This document shows positions 55,064 through 63,838 of a stretch of DNA of 64,000 nucleotides, piece by piece. Every line of letters begins with the position of its first letter. The first letter of the stretch is position 1. Both the position numbers and the translations under genes were made by a program. The stretch covers positions 124,001-188,000 of the forward strand of contig DYJD01000001.1 of NCBI GenBank assembly GCA_020723325.1, written 5' to 3'. This DNA comes from Desulfosudis oleivorans. Its GTDB lineage: Bacteria > Desulfobacterota > Desulfobacteria > Desulfobacterales > SURF-7. The notes beneath the pieces are model-generated. The model saw only the letters and a program-made list of their open reading frames with translations, did not search any database and was not told the origin of the DNA.

Positions 55064-55858
55064 ATGGGATTTGTAAAAAGTCTGGAAGAGATCATGGCAA
55101 GTATCAAGCCCACGGCGGATTTTTATGATGCGGAAATGCTTACAATGTTTTGGGAGACCAAGCCGGAGATTGCCGCCAAATTGATTCCGCCGCCATTGCA
55201 ACCCACAAAGGCCCCCATAGCCATGGCCTTTGTGGCCAATTATCCCAGCACGAATTTTGATGTCACTTACCGGGAAAGCGCCTTGCTTCTGCGGGCCCAG
55301 TTCAAGGGCGAGGAAGGCGGCTATTGCCTGGCCATGCATGTCACCAATGACATGGCCATGGCCGGAGGCCGGGAGGTGTTCGGCTTTCCCAAGAAAATGG
55401 CCGACATTCATTTCAGCCGCACCGGCGATACTGTCAAGGGCTGGACCGAAAGGCGCGGCATCCGCTTTATGGAAGTTCAGGCTGATCTGAACGGACGGAT
55501 CAATGCGCCGGATGCGGTGGATCAGCTTATGGGCGGCAATGTCCAGCCCGGTGGTTCGATTCAGGCGGTTGCCTATAATTTTAAATATTTTCCGGCGCCT
55601 GAAGGCGGATCTTTTGACTACCCGCCCCGGCTGGTCAAGCAGGAAACCCTTTTCCGGCCAAAGGAAATAGCAGCAGGTACGGTGGAGCTGACCTTCAAGC
55701 CTTCTGCCTATGATCCTTGGAGCGAAGTTGCGGTCGTACGCATGCTGGGGGGCATGTACACCAAGGGAGACAATTCCATGCTGGGTGGTAAAGTCGTGGC
55801 TGTGGCGGATATGATCCAGTTCCTGCCTCATGCTTTTTTAAAATGGGATATGAAGTAG
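55064..55858 (+). CDS. Acetoacetate decarboxylase family protein
   Basis: A 264-aa protein of the ADC superfamily. GGREVFGFPKKMADIHF near residues 102-118 holds the Schiff-base lysine pair typical of ADC. Other family segments are YRESALLLRAQF and YCLAMHVTND. It could decarboxylate a beta-keto acid or act as a related lyase/hydratase. AAAGGAGAC precedes the start. It is followed by SDR and acyl-CoA dehydrogenase genes with short gaps, suggesting one pathway. Confidence 0.85.
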   Translation: MGFVKSLEEIMASIKPTADFYDAEMLTMFWETKPEIAAKLIPPPLQPTKAPIAMAFVANYPSTNFDVTYRESALLLRAQFKGEEGGYCLAMHVTNDMAMAGGREVFGFPKKMADIHFSRTGDTVKGWTERRGIRFMEVQADLNGRINAPDAVDQLMGGNVQPGGSIQAVAYNFKYFPAPEGGSFDYPPRLVKQETLFRPKEIAAGTVELTFKPSAYDPWSEVAVVRMLGGMYTKGDNSMLGGKVVAVADMIQFLPHAFLKWDMK

Positions 55859-55877
55859 TAAAACGGAGTTGAAAGGT

Positions 55878-56729
55878 ATGAAAGAACTCAGTAACAAAGT
55901 TGCGGCCGTCACCGGTGCGGCTTCCGGCATCGGCCGCGCGCTGGCGGTGGGTCTGGCCAAAGCCGGTTGCCATGTGGCGATTTCCGATGTCAACGAAAAC
56001 GGGCTGCAAGCCACGGCCGGGATGATCGAAAACGGCATGGTCAGCATCCATCGGGTGGATGTGGCCCGGCGGGAGGAGGTTTACCGCTATGCAGCGGAAG
56101 TCGTGGAACAGCATGGACAAGTGGACATGATCATCAACAATGCCGGCGTGGCCTTGTGTGAAACACTGGAGGATGTTCAATACCCGGATTTTGAATGGCT
56201 CATGGGCATCAATTTGTGGGGTGTGATCTACGGCTGCAAGGCTTTCCTGCCCTATCTGAAACAGCGGCCCGCTGCGCATATCGTGAATATCTCCAGCGTC
56301 AACGGCCTGTTCACCAATCCCGGGTCAGGGCCTTATTGCACGTCCAAATATGCCGTCCGGGGTTTTACCGAAACCTTGATCCAGGAACTCAAAGGAACGA
56401 ACATCAAAGTGAGTTGTGTTCATCCCGGCGGTGTGAAAACCGACATCGCGCGCAACGCCAGGTTTTATAAGACTGTGAATCCGGATTTGAAACATGAGGA
56501 CGTGGTTCGGCTGTTTGATCGTTTAGCGAGCCTCAGGGCGGACCAAGCCGCCACCATCATCATCAACGGCATCCGCAGGAACAAGGTTCGCATATTGGTG
56601 GGGCACGACGCCTATATTTTCGATTTCTTGAAACGCCTTTTTCCAGTGGGGTTTCAGAAATTGATGGGGATGGATCTGTCCTTCCTGTTCCGTTGGCATG
56701 CAAAAAAGCGCTGTGCGAAAACAGAATAA
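55878..56729 (+). CDS. Short-chain dehydrogenase/reductase
   Basis: A 283-aa SDR with the nucleotide motif TGAASGIGRAL, NNAGVALCE, the catalytic Ser in NISSVNG, and YCTSKYA (Tyr-x3-Lys). The C-terminal extension is longer than in minimal SDRs (FDRLASLRADQAATIIING, then a basic tail). ATG 55878 is preferred to a TTG at 55869. It probably oxidises a hydroxy or keto group in the pathway served by the neighbouring transporter. Confidence 0.9.
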   Translation: MKELSNKVAAVTGAASGIGRALAVGLAKAGCHVAISDVNENGLQATAGMIENGMVSIHRVDVARREEVYRYAAEVVEQHGQVDMIINNAGVALCETLEDVQYPDFEWLMGINLWGVIYGCKAFLPYLKQRPAAHIVNISSVNGLFTNPGSGPYCTSKYAVRGFTETLIQELKGTNIKVSCVHPGGVKTDIARNARFYKTVNPDLKHEDVVRLFDRLASLRADQAATIIINGIRRNKVRILVGHDAYIFDFLKRLFPVGFQKLMGMDLSFLFRWHAKKRCAKTE

Positions 56730-56743
56730 AGGAGTTATAAACG

Positions 56744-57964
56744 ATGAATAGCAATGAGATCGACCTGAATATCAGCGGGGAAGCCAAAGCCATGCTCCGG
56801 GAGGTTAAGACCTTCAGCATGGAAGTTCTGCGGCCGGCCGGAATCGAACTGGATCGGCTGCATGCGCCGGAAGAAGTAATTGCCCGGAATTCGGTGTTGT
56901 GGGAGGTGTTCCGCAAATTCCGGGCCATGGATCTGCATTTGCTGCAAATGCCCAAATCCGTGGGCGGACTGGCCGAGGAACTCGACCCCATGACCACCCT
57001 GTGTCTCAGCGAACAGCTTGGCTATGCTGATGTGGGGCTCACGGTGAGCATGGCTGTGGCCGGAATGCCCTTTCGTTATGCCGCCTTGTTTCCGGCACCG
57101 GAACTGCAACAACTGGCCCGGGATTATGCAGCGGACCAGGAAGGAGGCATGATCGGCTGCTGGGCCATCACCGAGCCGGATCACGGCAGCGATTGGTCCC
57201 TAGGGGGTGCTGATCCTACGTGCGGGCCGTCCGTGACCGCGGTTTTAAAGGGCGATGTCTATGTGATCAACGGCGAAAAGGCGGCCTGGGTGTCCAACGG
57301 CACCATCGCCACCCATGCCATGTTGCATGTGGGACTGGAACCGGACAAGGGTATGGACGGTCAGGGGCTGGCCATTATCCCTCTGGACTTGCCCGGGATT
57401 TCCCGGGGTAAGCCCCTGGATAAAATGGGCCAGCGCTCGTTGAACCAGGGCGCCATCGTGTTTCAGGATGTATGTATTCCAAAGGCCTACATGGCGGTAC
57501 CTTTTCCGGCCATGATGAAGGTCGCCGCCGGCCAGGGACTTGCCAATGTCAACGGCGGCATGGCGGTTATTTTTGCCGGATTGGCCAAGGCCGCTTTTGA
57601 TGAGGCCTATCAATACGCCCGTCAGCGCATCCAGGGTGGTGTTCCCATTCTGGAACACAAGAATATCAAACTGAAGTTGTTTGAGATGTTCACCCAGGTG
57701 GAAGCAGCCCGGGCCAATGCCCGGCGCATGTTTTTATACAATGCGGCCAATCCCATGGCGCCGGCAGTGGCCCATGCGGTGGCGGCCAAATGTCTGTCCA
57801 CGGAAACGGCCACACGGGTGGCCAGCGATGCCATGCAGATTTTCGGCGGCAACGGCTTGGCCAGGGATTATCCCATTGAAAAAATGTTCCGGGATGCCCG
57901 GGCCGGCATGATCGAGGACGGGGTCAATGAAACCCTGGCGCTGAAAGCCATGGAATTTTTATAA
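56744..57964 (+). CDS. Acyl-CoA dehydrogenase family protein
   Basis: A 406-aa flavoprotein of the ACAD family. CWAITEPDHGSDW is the FAD/substrate signature. QIFGGNGLARDYPIEKMFRD is the typical C-terminal motif. The acidic residue in IEDGVNETLAL lies where the catalytic base is expected. It is slightly unusual in the N-terminal helical part, and the substrate is unknown. Preceded by AAAGGAG; part of the ADC-SDR-ACAD-DUF3141 group. Confidence 0.92.
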   Translation: MNSNEIDLNISGEAKAMLREVKTFSMEVLRPAGIELDRLHAPEEVIARNSVLWEVFRKFRAMDLHLLQMPKSVGGLAEELDPMTTLCLSEQLGYADVGLTVSMAVAGMPFRYAALFPAPELQQLARDYAADQEGGMIGCWAITEPDHGSDWSLGGADPTCGPSVTAVLKGDVYVINGEKAAWVSNGTIATHAMLHVGLEPDKGMDGQGLAIIPLDLPGISRGKPLDKMGQRSLNQGAIVFQDVCIPKAYMAVPFPAMMKVAAGQGLANVNGGMAVIFAGLAKAAFDEAYQYARQRIQGGVPILEHKNIKLKLFEMFTQVEAARANARRMFLYNAANPMAPAVAHAVAAKCLSTETATRVASDAMQIFGGNGLARDYPIEKMFRDARAGMIEDGVNETLALKAMEFL

Positions 57965-58052
57965 AGCGAGTGCTCTGCATCCGGACCTTGCGTAGGGGAA
58001 CGGAACCTGATAACAGTTGGCTATTCCAAACCCCAAAGCCAGGAGGAAATAA

Positions 58053-60191
58053 ATGCAGCCCACCACCAAACCCATCGTAGACACCGGTAATTGGTTCAAA
58101 AACGCCGCCGAATATTGGGCGGATACCATCCAACGTTCCGTGTTGCTCATGAATGTCATGCGCAAGCGCGGCAATGCCTATCTGGAGCATATCCACCAAG
58201 GTCAGCCACCGGTGCTGGCCTTCGACTACGAAGTGGTGCTGGACGGTAAAACCCTGAAACACCAGGTGAATTATTCCCTGGTGCGGATTCTGCCGGATGA
58301 AAACAATCCGGTGCGAAAGGGTAAGCGCCCGGTGGTGATCGTGGATCCCCGGGCCGGCCATGGGCCGGGAATCGGCGGCTCCAAGCGCGAATCAGAAGTG
58401 GGCATGGCCATGGCCCAAGGTCATCCGGTCTATTTTATCCTGTTTTCCACCGAGCCCATGCCCGGCCAGACCCTGCTGGATGTGGGCCAGGCCGAGGTGC
58501 GTTTTCTGGAAGAGGTCAGACGCCTGCACCGGGATGTGGAAGAGCCCATGGTCATCGGCAATTGTCAGGCCGGCTGGGCCACGGCCCTTTTGGCCGCCGG
58601 CCGGCCGGATGTCACCGGGCCGCTGGTGATCAACGGCGCACCCTTGTCCTACTGGTCCGGCCGGGAAGGGGGCAATCCCATGCGTTACCGGGGCGGTCTG
58701 TGGGGCGGAGCCTGGCTCACCTCCCTGGCCTGCGATCTAGGCAACGGCCGTTTTGACGGGGCCCATCTGGTGGCGGGTTTTGAGGATTTGAACCCGGCCA
58801 ACACATACTGGACCAAGCAATACAACCTCTACGCCAACATTGATACCGAAGAGCAGCGTTATCTGGATTTCGAAAAATGGTGGGGCGGCTTTTACCTCAT
58901 GAACGCGAGGGAGATTCATGCCATAGTGGAAAAGCTCTTCATCGGCAACGAACCGGAAAAGGGCCCGCTCACAGGGCCGGGGGGCGCCGCCATTGATTTG
59001 AAGAACCTGCAGGACCCGGTGGTGGTGTTTTCCTCCCACGGCGACAACATCACCCCGCCCCAACAGGCCCTGAACTGGATCATCAAGGTCTATGGTTCGC
59101 TGGAGGAAGTCAAACGTCGCGGCCAGGTGCTGGTCTATCTAGTGCACCAGAAGATCGGCCATCTGGGTATTTTTGTATCCGGCAGCGTGGCTCGCAAGGA
59201 GCATGCCGAGATCATCGAGCATATTGATATGGTGGAGTACCTGCCGCCGGGACTTTATGAGATGATCATCGACGAGACGGATAAACAGCGGGGGCTGGGT
59301 GATTACAGGGTCCGCTTTGAGGAACGCGGCTTCGAAGACATCATGGTCCTGGACGACGGTTTTGAAGACGAGGCTTTTGCAGCGGCAAATACAGCTTCCA
59401 GAATTAATGATCAACTATACCGGACTTTCATCAGCCCCTTTCTGAAATCCATGATCAATGAGCTGGCCGCCGAATTTCTGCGCCAGTTGCATCCATTGCG
59501 GGTGCAGCGTTACGCGTTGTCCGATCTGAATCCACTACTCTGGTTTTTTGCGGCGGCTGCTCCCCTGGTCAAGGGAAAACGGATTGCTGTATCCGCGGCC
59601 AATCCCTTCCGGGAGATGGAAAAATGTGCTTCCGAACTGGTGGTCGGGATGCTCGATTATTATAAGAACCAGCGCGATCTGGCCCAGGAGCTCATTTTTA
59701 AAGCGCTTTACGACCAGCCTTGGATGAAAATGGTAAACCCCCGCCCGGCCGCCCGGCTCCAGGCTGCCGAGGAAATACCCAAAACAGTGGAGAAGAAAGC
59801 CGTGCCGGAAATTTCGGTAAAAATGAAAGCCGGTGGTTTTGAAGCCGGCGCCGTCCGGTTGGCGGTTTTGGCCATAACCGCGGACCGGATCATCGAGGAT
59901 CAGGAATTCGAGTTGGTGAAAAAGATTTTCAGATCCCATTCCCGGTTGAAGAAAATCAAGGTGGCAGAGCTGAAGCGCATGGTCAAGGAACAGTCAGAAC
60001 TCATTGGGACTGATCTGGATCAGGCCATATCATCCCTGGCCGCTTTGCTGCCGGCCTCACCGTCCCGGGACCGGTTGATCGACCTGATGAAAAAAGTCTA
60101 TGCCGAGAGCGGCCGTCTGCTCAAGCCGGAAGAAAAGGCCTTGCTGGGCCGATTGGAAGCCGTGCTTGGGGTTGTCTTTTCAAAAAGATGA
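58053..60191 (+). CDS. DUF3141 alpha/beta-hydrolase (PHA synthase-like) with C-terminal TerB-like domain
   Basis: A 712-aa protein. Residues 60-400 are an alpha/beta hydrolase of the DUF3141/PhaC-like type, with VIVDPRAGHGPGIGGSK and a nucleophile elbow GNCQAGWA that has Cys like PHA synthases; HQKIGHLG may supply the His. Residues about 605-712 resemble the helical TerB domain (VRLAVLAITADRIIEDQEFE, LKPEEKALLGRLEAVL). Family members are often called poly(3-hydroxyalkanoate) synthetase, but their function is unproven. CAGGAGGAA precedes the start. Part of its 3' end is duplicated 1.2 kb downstream. Confidence 0.82.
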   Translation: MQPTTKPIVDTGNWFKNAAEYWADTIQRSVLLMNVMRKRGNAYLEHIHQGQPPVLAFDYEVVLDGKTLKHQVNYSLVRILPDENNPVRKGKRPVVIVDPRAGHGPGIGGSKRESEVGMAMAQGHPVYFILFSTEPMPGQTLLDVGQAEVRFLEEVRRLHRDVEEPMVIGNCQAGWATALLAAGRPDVTGPLVINGAPLSYWSGREGGNPMRYRGGLWGGAWLTSLACDLGNGRFDGAHLVAGFEDLNPANTYWTKQYNLYANIDTEEQRYLDFEKWWGGFYLMNAREIHAIVEKLFIGNEPEKGPLTGPGGAAIDLKNLQDPVVVFSSHGDNITPPQQALNWIIKVYGSLEEVKRRGQVLVYLVHQKIGHLGIFVSGSVARKEHAEIIEHIDMVEYLPPGLYEMIIDETDKQRGLGDYRVRFEERGFEDIMVLDDGFEDEAFAAANTASRINDQLYRTFISPFLKSMINELAAEFLRQLHPLRVQRYALSDLNPLLWFFAAAAPLVKGKRIAVSAANPFREMEKCASELVVGMLDYYKNQRDLAQELIFKALYDQPWMKMVNPRPAARLQAAEEIPKTVEKKAVPEISVKMKAGGFEAGAVRLAVLAITADRIIEDQEFELVKKIFRSHSRLKKIKVAELKRMVKEQSELIGTDLDQAISSLAALLPASPSRDRLIDLMKKVYAESGRLLKPEEKALLGRLEAVLGVVFSKR

Positions 60192-60249
60192 TTTAGTTGC
60201 CACGAAATTCACGTAAGACACGAACTAAATACATGATGAAGATCCATAA
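60074..60249. repeat. Direct repeat copy 1 (3' end of the DUF3141 gene)
   Basis: This 176-bp stretch, from TTGATCGACCTGATGAAA to ATGATGAAGATCCATA, recurs at 61265-61439 with scattered differences. Together the copies bracket the ATC-hydrolase-like gene and small ORFs. Confidence 0.9.
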
Positions 60250-60274
60250 TGAAATAAATTAGGAGTATTAAAAA

Positions 60275-60967
60275 ATGGAGGTGAGTACTTTAAGGAATTA
60301 TGGAGTTTCTCTAACAGCGGTCATGGACACTATCCCTCAAAAAATAAAATTGGGTGTTTTGCTCAGCATTCCATTTGCTATTAAAAAAAGAATAGGTTCC
60401 ACACGGTTTATTCGGTTTATATTTATCTTCTTAAATGAGAAGAGAAAAATGTCACACGTTGATCTAAAGCAAATATTTGATATTGGTCTTCGGGATCGTA
60501 ATTTTATGAATCAACAAGCTGACCAAACAGCAATGTTTACCACATTATCTAAAATGATGGGCATGGAAAAGGCTTTGTCTATTGGCTATGAAATCATGGA
60601 TATCGCTGTGAAAAAGGCCTATTTGGCATGGTTGCCAAAGCCAGAAGATTTTCTCAAATTTTCTGATCCTTTCGCAGCGTTTAAAGAATGGTATTTAGCA
60701 ATGTGTGAAGCTTTAAAAAATGAAGGCGGAGGTGAACCGAATATCATTGAAAATAACGAGAATATACTTCATTTTGAAGTATATTTTTGCCCTTGGCTCT
60801 ATATTCCGCAAATTTTGGGGAATGAAAAAGCAGTACTGCTGACTTGTCATGTGGATGAAGTTGCATTACCGGAGTATTGTAAAAAAATTGGAATTTCCTA
60901 TAAAAGAGAAAAAGCAATGGGAATAGGTGACGATCGTTGTGAATATAAATTTGAACGCATGATATAG
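60275..60967 (+). CDS. L-2-amino-thiazoline-4-carboxylate hydrolase family protein
   Basis: A 230-aa protein whose C-terminal half fits the ATC_hydrolase family: FEVYFCPWLYIPQILGN, LTCHVDEVALPEYCKKIGI and GDDRCEYKFER. Members include the Pseudomonas L-cysteine-forming hydrolase and many uncharacterised anaerobe proteins. The gene is clearly AT-richer than its neighbours and lies between direct repeats, which suggests acquisition by transfer. TAGGAG precedes ATG 60275. Confidence 0.75.
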   Translation: MEVSTLRNYGVSLTAVMDTIPQKIKLGVLLSIPFAIKKRIGSTRFIRFIFIFLNEKRKMSHVDLKQIFDIGLRDRNFMNQQADQTAMFTTLSKMMGMEKALSIGYEIMDIAVKKAYLAWLPKPEDFLKFSDPFAAFKEWYLAMCEALKNEGGGEPNIIENNENILHFEVYFCPWLYIPQILGNEKAVLLTCHVDEVALPEYCKKIGISYKREKAMGIGDDRCEYKFERMI

Positions 60968-61034
60968 GTATAAAGTGTGGTAGCAATTGGATATGGCAAG
61001 TTGCTTTATCGGCAATTATACACGTATTCCTCCA

Positions 61035-61211
61035 ATGATTATTAAGAAACTGACATTAATCCTTATTATTTTTTCGGTGATGCTGGCATCCGCCAAATCA
61101 ATGGCGGTGCCATTTAGAATTATGACACTAGAGCAGCGGGAAATTCCAAAGCGTCAAGCTGGTTGTGATTTTATTATTGATGACAAATACTCATACGCTG
61201 CGAAGCAGTAG
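61035..61211 (+). CDS. Possible small exported protein
   Basis: A 58-aa frame begins MIIKKLTLILIIFSVMLASA, which looks like a signal peptide cleaved near AKSMA, followed by about 37 residues with one Cys. There is no clear ribosome site, and a longer version from TTG 60987 is possible. AT-rich like the preceding gene. Weak support. Confidence 0.3.
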   Translation: MIIKKLTLILIIFSVMLASAKSMAVPFRIMTLEQREIPKRQAGCDFIIDDKYSYAAKQ

Positions 61212-61232
61212 CGACGAATTGTAGGAGGAACT

Positions 61233-61268
61233 ATGGTCTACATTTTTGACAAATTTTCTGCAGAGTGA
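61233..61268 (+). pseudogene. Gene start cut off at the repeat junction
   Basis: GTAGGAGGAA (61221-61230) is a strong ribosome site before ATG 61233, but the frame gives only MVYIFDKFSAE before a stop at 61266. The stop falls exactly where the duplicated DUF3141 segment begins. It looks like the 5' end of a gene truncated by that rearrangement. Confidence 0.4.
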
Positions 61269-61439
61269 TTGACCTGATGAAAACAGTCTGTGCCAAAAGC
61301 AACCGTCAGCTCAAGCCGGAAGAAAAGGTCTTGCTGGGCCGACTGAAAGCAGTGCTTGGGGCTGTCTATTCAAAAAGATGATTCTGTTGCCACGAAAGAC
61401 ACGAAAGACACGAACAAAATACATGATGAAGATCCATAT
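61265..61439. repeat. Direct repeat copy 2 (remnant of the DUF3141-TerB 3' end)
   Basis: A diverged copy of 60074-60249. The plus-strand frame stays open from IDLMKTVCAKSNRQ to the stop after YSKR, with several substitutions relative to the intact gene, and the 3' flanking bases (CACGAAAGACACG, ATGATGAAGATCCATA) are copied too. No start codon gives a full protein. The remaining gap to 61560 holds no gene. Confidence 0.85.
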
Positions 61440-61560
61440 AAAAAGGTTCGCAACAATAAAGTGAATCATGGATATGGAATCAATTCGCTGATGATTTTTC
61501 CGGGTTTCGGAGATATACAGAAGACTATATAATCACTTGTTGGGCAGCAAGGAAGAGACA

Positions 61561-62514
61561 ATGTGGCCATTCAGAAAGAAACAGTGCTTTGAGAGCTGGC
61601 CGATAGTTCGCTCCAGACCCGTAGGCAAGACCTACGGGAGGTCGATTTCGCTGTTTATAAACAACTGGCAATGTCACCTCACCACAGTGGACGTTTATCA
61701 GGACGGGGCGATTGACTGCTGGGGTTTTGTCGATCGGGACTTGTTTCGAGTGAAACTTCAGTCGAGGTGGGTAGTCCCTGCTCCGAAGGCCGATCAGAAT
61801 CTTTCTGTCTTCAACTTCGGATTCACGGGCGTGCGAGAGGGGCAGTGGATACAGACGTGTACCAGCATTGCTCATGAGGTGGAGTCCGTCGTTCAGGCAC
61901 TCAATCCCAAGTTGCATGGCCTGCTCGACATGCAAGGCTCTGATACAGAGGAGCGCGGGAAGGTCCGGTATGCGAAGCTGGGTCTCTTTGGCAAGAAGAC
62001 ATACCGAAAGGACACGACTGGAACGGCCGACATTCTTGGAGACAGTGTACCGATTCTTCGCGTTGCCGGGGATGCATTTGAGTTGACGCGGCTTGTGGTC
62101 TACGCGGACGGTGTGTGCCAGCTTGGTTCGGACGAAAAGCTCGTGCCGATCGACAGCTTGCCGTCACTCTACGACGGAGGAAAAATCTGCAACACAGCGT
62201 CCTGTGGCAGCAGAATTGTGTTGCCGGGGCTTGGCGAATTCAGCACGACAACGGATTTCGGATGTGTTTCGGTTCATGACCGCATCGGAGAACTCCACGA
62301 CAAGCTGAACGAGCTTAACGGTAAGGCCAGCATAGTCACTACCTGTGCGAAGCTCTTCGAGCGGTATGAGCAGGAGCATTCGCTGGAGGCAAAGGAGGCC
62401 CTGCGCGAAGCCTACGAAGCAGTACCGGAACATCTGCGGTGCTACTGTGGGGATATGGACACCCGGGATACAGTCATACGCGCAGTCCTCTATGGAGAAG
62501 ACACCTATGAATGA
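61561..62514 (+). CDS. Orphan cytoplasmic protein of unknown function in a cassette-like unit
   Basis: A 317-aa protein starting MWPFRKKQCFESWPIV. It contains a mix of beta-rich segments (SISLFINNWQCHLTT, GAIDCWGFVDRDLF) and a helical C-terminal third ending with HLRCYCGDMDTRDTV. No signal peptide, membrane helix or family that I recognise. GGAAGAG precedes ATG 61561. Downstream, starting 11 nt after its stop, is an attC-like hairpin, so it may be an integron gene cassette. Confidence 0.7.
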   Translation: MWPFRKKQCFESWPIVRSRPVGKTYGRSISLFINNWQCHLTTVDVYQDGAIDCWGFVDRDLFRVKLQSRWVVPAPKADQNLSVFNFGFTGVREGQWIQTCTSIAHEVESVVQALNPKLHGLLDMQGSDTEERGKVRYAKLGLFGKKTYRKDTTGTADILGDSVPILRVAGDAFELTRLVVYADGVCQLGSDEKLVPIDSLPSLYDGGKICNTASCGSRIVLPGLGEFSTTTDFGCVSVHDRIGELHDKLNELNGKASIVTTCAKLFERYEQEHSLEAKEALREAYEAVPEHLRCYCGDMDTRDTVIRAVLYGEDTYE

Positions 62515-62524
62515 CAAATGGGGA

Positions 62525-62589
62525 GCCCAATGCCATGCACACGGACGGGAATTCCGCTGCGCTTCATTCCCGCCGGTGATGGGTTATGC
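62525..62589 (+). other. Integron attC-like recombination site
   Basis: The site runs from GCCCAAT (R''-like, 62525-62531) through CCATGCAC (L''-like) to GGTGATGG (L'-like) and GTTATGC (R'-like, fits GTTRRRY, 62583-62589). CCAT-CAC pairs with GTG-ATGG, leaving an extra G in the left arm as in true attC sites. Inside, GGACGGGAAT (62543-62552) pairs with ATTCCCGCC (62566-62574) with one bulge. R'' ends in T rather than C. No integrase is in the window. GTTGGGC at 61539-61545 could be the left boundary. Confidence 0.6.
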
Positions 62590-62614
62590 CCAATAAAAAG
62601 ACATAGGGGTTTAA

Positions 62615-62938
62615 GTGAAAATCAATCGTCAGTTTCAAGATTTGCATTCACCTGGTCCAAATGAAACGGATTGGTATACTATTCAGATTCTTGAGCGGGA
62701 TATCTGCTTATTATACCATCAGCTTGCAGATTACTCATACATCATGGGAGACCTTTATTACGGAAACGTTTTTGCACTCTCGTATTGGGTGGAAAGTATT
62801 TGGGATATCAAACAAAAAATCGGGCTGGTTTCCGCTGAATTCCATATTAATGGTTTTGAAGGTCTTGATTGCGTTTTCAGTGTCGGAAATATCCAGCGTG
62901 AAAATGACTATACTTCCCGGCAGATCTTTTCTTTTTGA
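62615..62938 (+). CDS. Hypothetical protein
   Basis: A 107-aa protein with GTG start at 62615 behind AGGGG. It is rich in aromatic residues (NETDWYTIQILERD, YGNVFALSYWVESIWDIKQ) and has no signal peptide. Unrecognised family. It lies 25 nt after the attC-like site and could be a second cassette gene, but no second attC was found after it. Confidence 0.5.
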   Translation: MKINRQFQDLHSPGPNETDWYTIQILERDICLLYHQLADYSYIMGDLYYGNVFALSYWVESIWDIKQKIGLVSAEFHINGFEGLDCVFSVGNIQRENDYTSRQIFSF

Positions 62939-62970
62939 CAGTTAAAAAGAAAGCAATCCGACGAGTGCCC

Positions 62971-63618
62971 TTAATCCAATCCTTTCCAGGGGGATGGCTT
63001 CCCATAAACGACAAACGCAAACGGATTGATTTTGCCGCCGGCCCAGGAAAAATAAGCCAGGCCGAGATACAGCTCGTCATTAATTTTGCGAAGTTCATCC
63101 TGCATTGATTTGTTGAGACCTTTGGCATGGCGGCGATAGACAACATGCAATGAATCCTTTGCATCGAAGACGGATCGACCGATATTTGTATCCATTTTCA
63201 GAGTTCTATTCAATTGTTCCTTGCCATTCTCCTTTCTTCTGAAAAGATTGTAGCCATGTCCGGATTTTTCAGTAAGCGGCAGGAAGGCATCACCTGTCCA
63301 TTTGCCCGGTCCCATCAGAAAATTCACATACAGATCGTCTGTTTTGCCGTATATCCCGGCATGAAGCATCCGGGTTTTGTATTCTCCTTGCAACTCAGCA
63401 ATATCCGGGGGCTTTGATGCGTAAAAAAGCTGCATGATATCGGCCTTTGAAAGCCTTTCAATATCCTTATCAGAGGCATCATTCGGATCCATTCCGAGTA
63501 TTTCTCGAGGGGTCTTCCCCTGCCATCTTGATGGACCTTTTTGGAGAATGCTTACAATAAAAAGGAAAAAGTTCAATGCAGCGAGCGCCAATAGAACGAT
63601 CAACAATATTTTCATCAT
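62971..63618 (-). CDS. Conserved membrane-anchored protein of unknown function
   Basis: A 215-aa protein with one N-terminal membrane helix (ILLIVLLALAALNFFLFIVS) and a soluble domain with KTPREILGMDPNDASDKDIE, KADIMQLFYASKPPDIAEL, FLMGPGKWTGDAF and YFSWAGGKINPFAF. I recall similar uncharacterised proteins in deltaproteobacteria. Preceded on its upstream side by a GTTACATAACAT site about 85 nt away. Confidence 0.7.
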   Translation of the reverse strand: MMKILLIVLLALAALNFFLFIVSILQKGPSRWQGKTPREILGMDPNDASDKDIERLSKADIMQLFYASKPPDIAELQGEYKTRMLHAGIYGKTDDLYVNFLMGPGKWTGDAFLPLTEKSGHGYNLFRRKENGKEQLNRTLKMDTNIGRSVFDAKDSLHVVYRRHAKGLNKSMQDELRKINDELYLGLAYFSWAGGKINPFAFVVYGKPSPWKGLD

Positions 63619-63702
63619 GGAGTCCCTCGCTTCGTTAAAAAGAATCCGTTATGGGATCTTCAAAACGTTAGATTATGGTTATTTATACTTGATGTAAAAC
63701 TG

Positions 63703-63714
63703 ATGTTATGTAAC
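63703..63714. repeat. GTTACATAACAT site, single copy (inverted)
   Basis: ATGTTATGTAAC, extended to the perfect inverted repeat ATGTTA-TG-TAACAT, in the gap upstream of the membrane-anchored protein. Same word as 21010-21035 and 48195-48220. The gap 63619-63838 otherwise shows only short ORFs. Confidence 0.45.
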
Positions 63715-63838
63715 ATCTGTAATTTAATTAACGAGAGATAACATGTCAAGTCTTTCTTATCAATTATTGGCACTATCAGGAGGAACATGCAATTCCTCAC
63801 AATGGCCATTTCGAGCATGAAAATGTGTTTCAAAGCCC

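Noticed and set aside
63655-63675. GTTAGAT near 63666 as a second attC R' site
   Set aside because: No matching left arm or hairpin was found upstream, so the consensus word alone is not enough.
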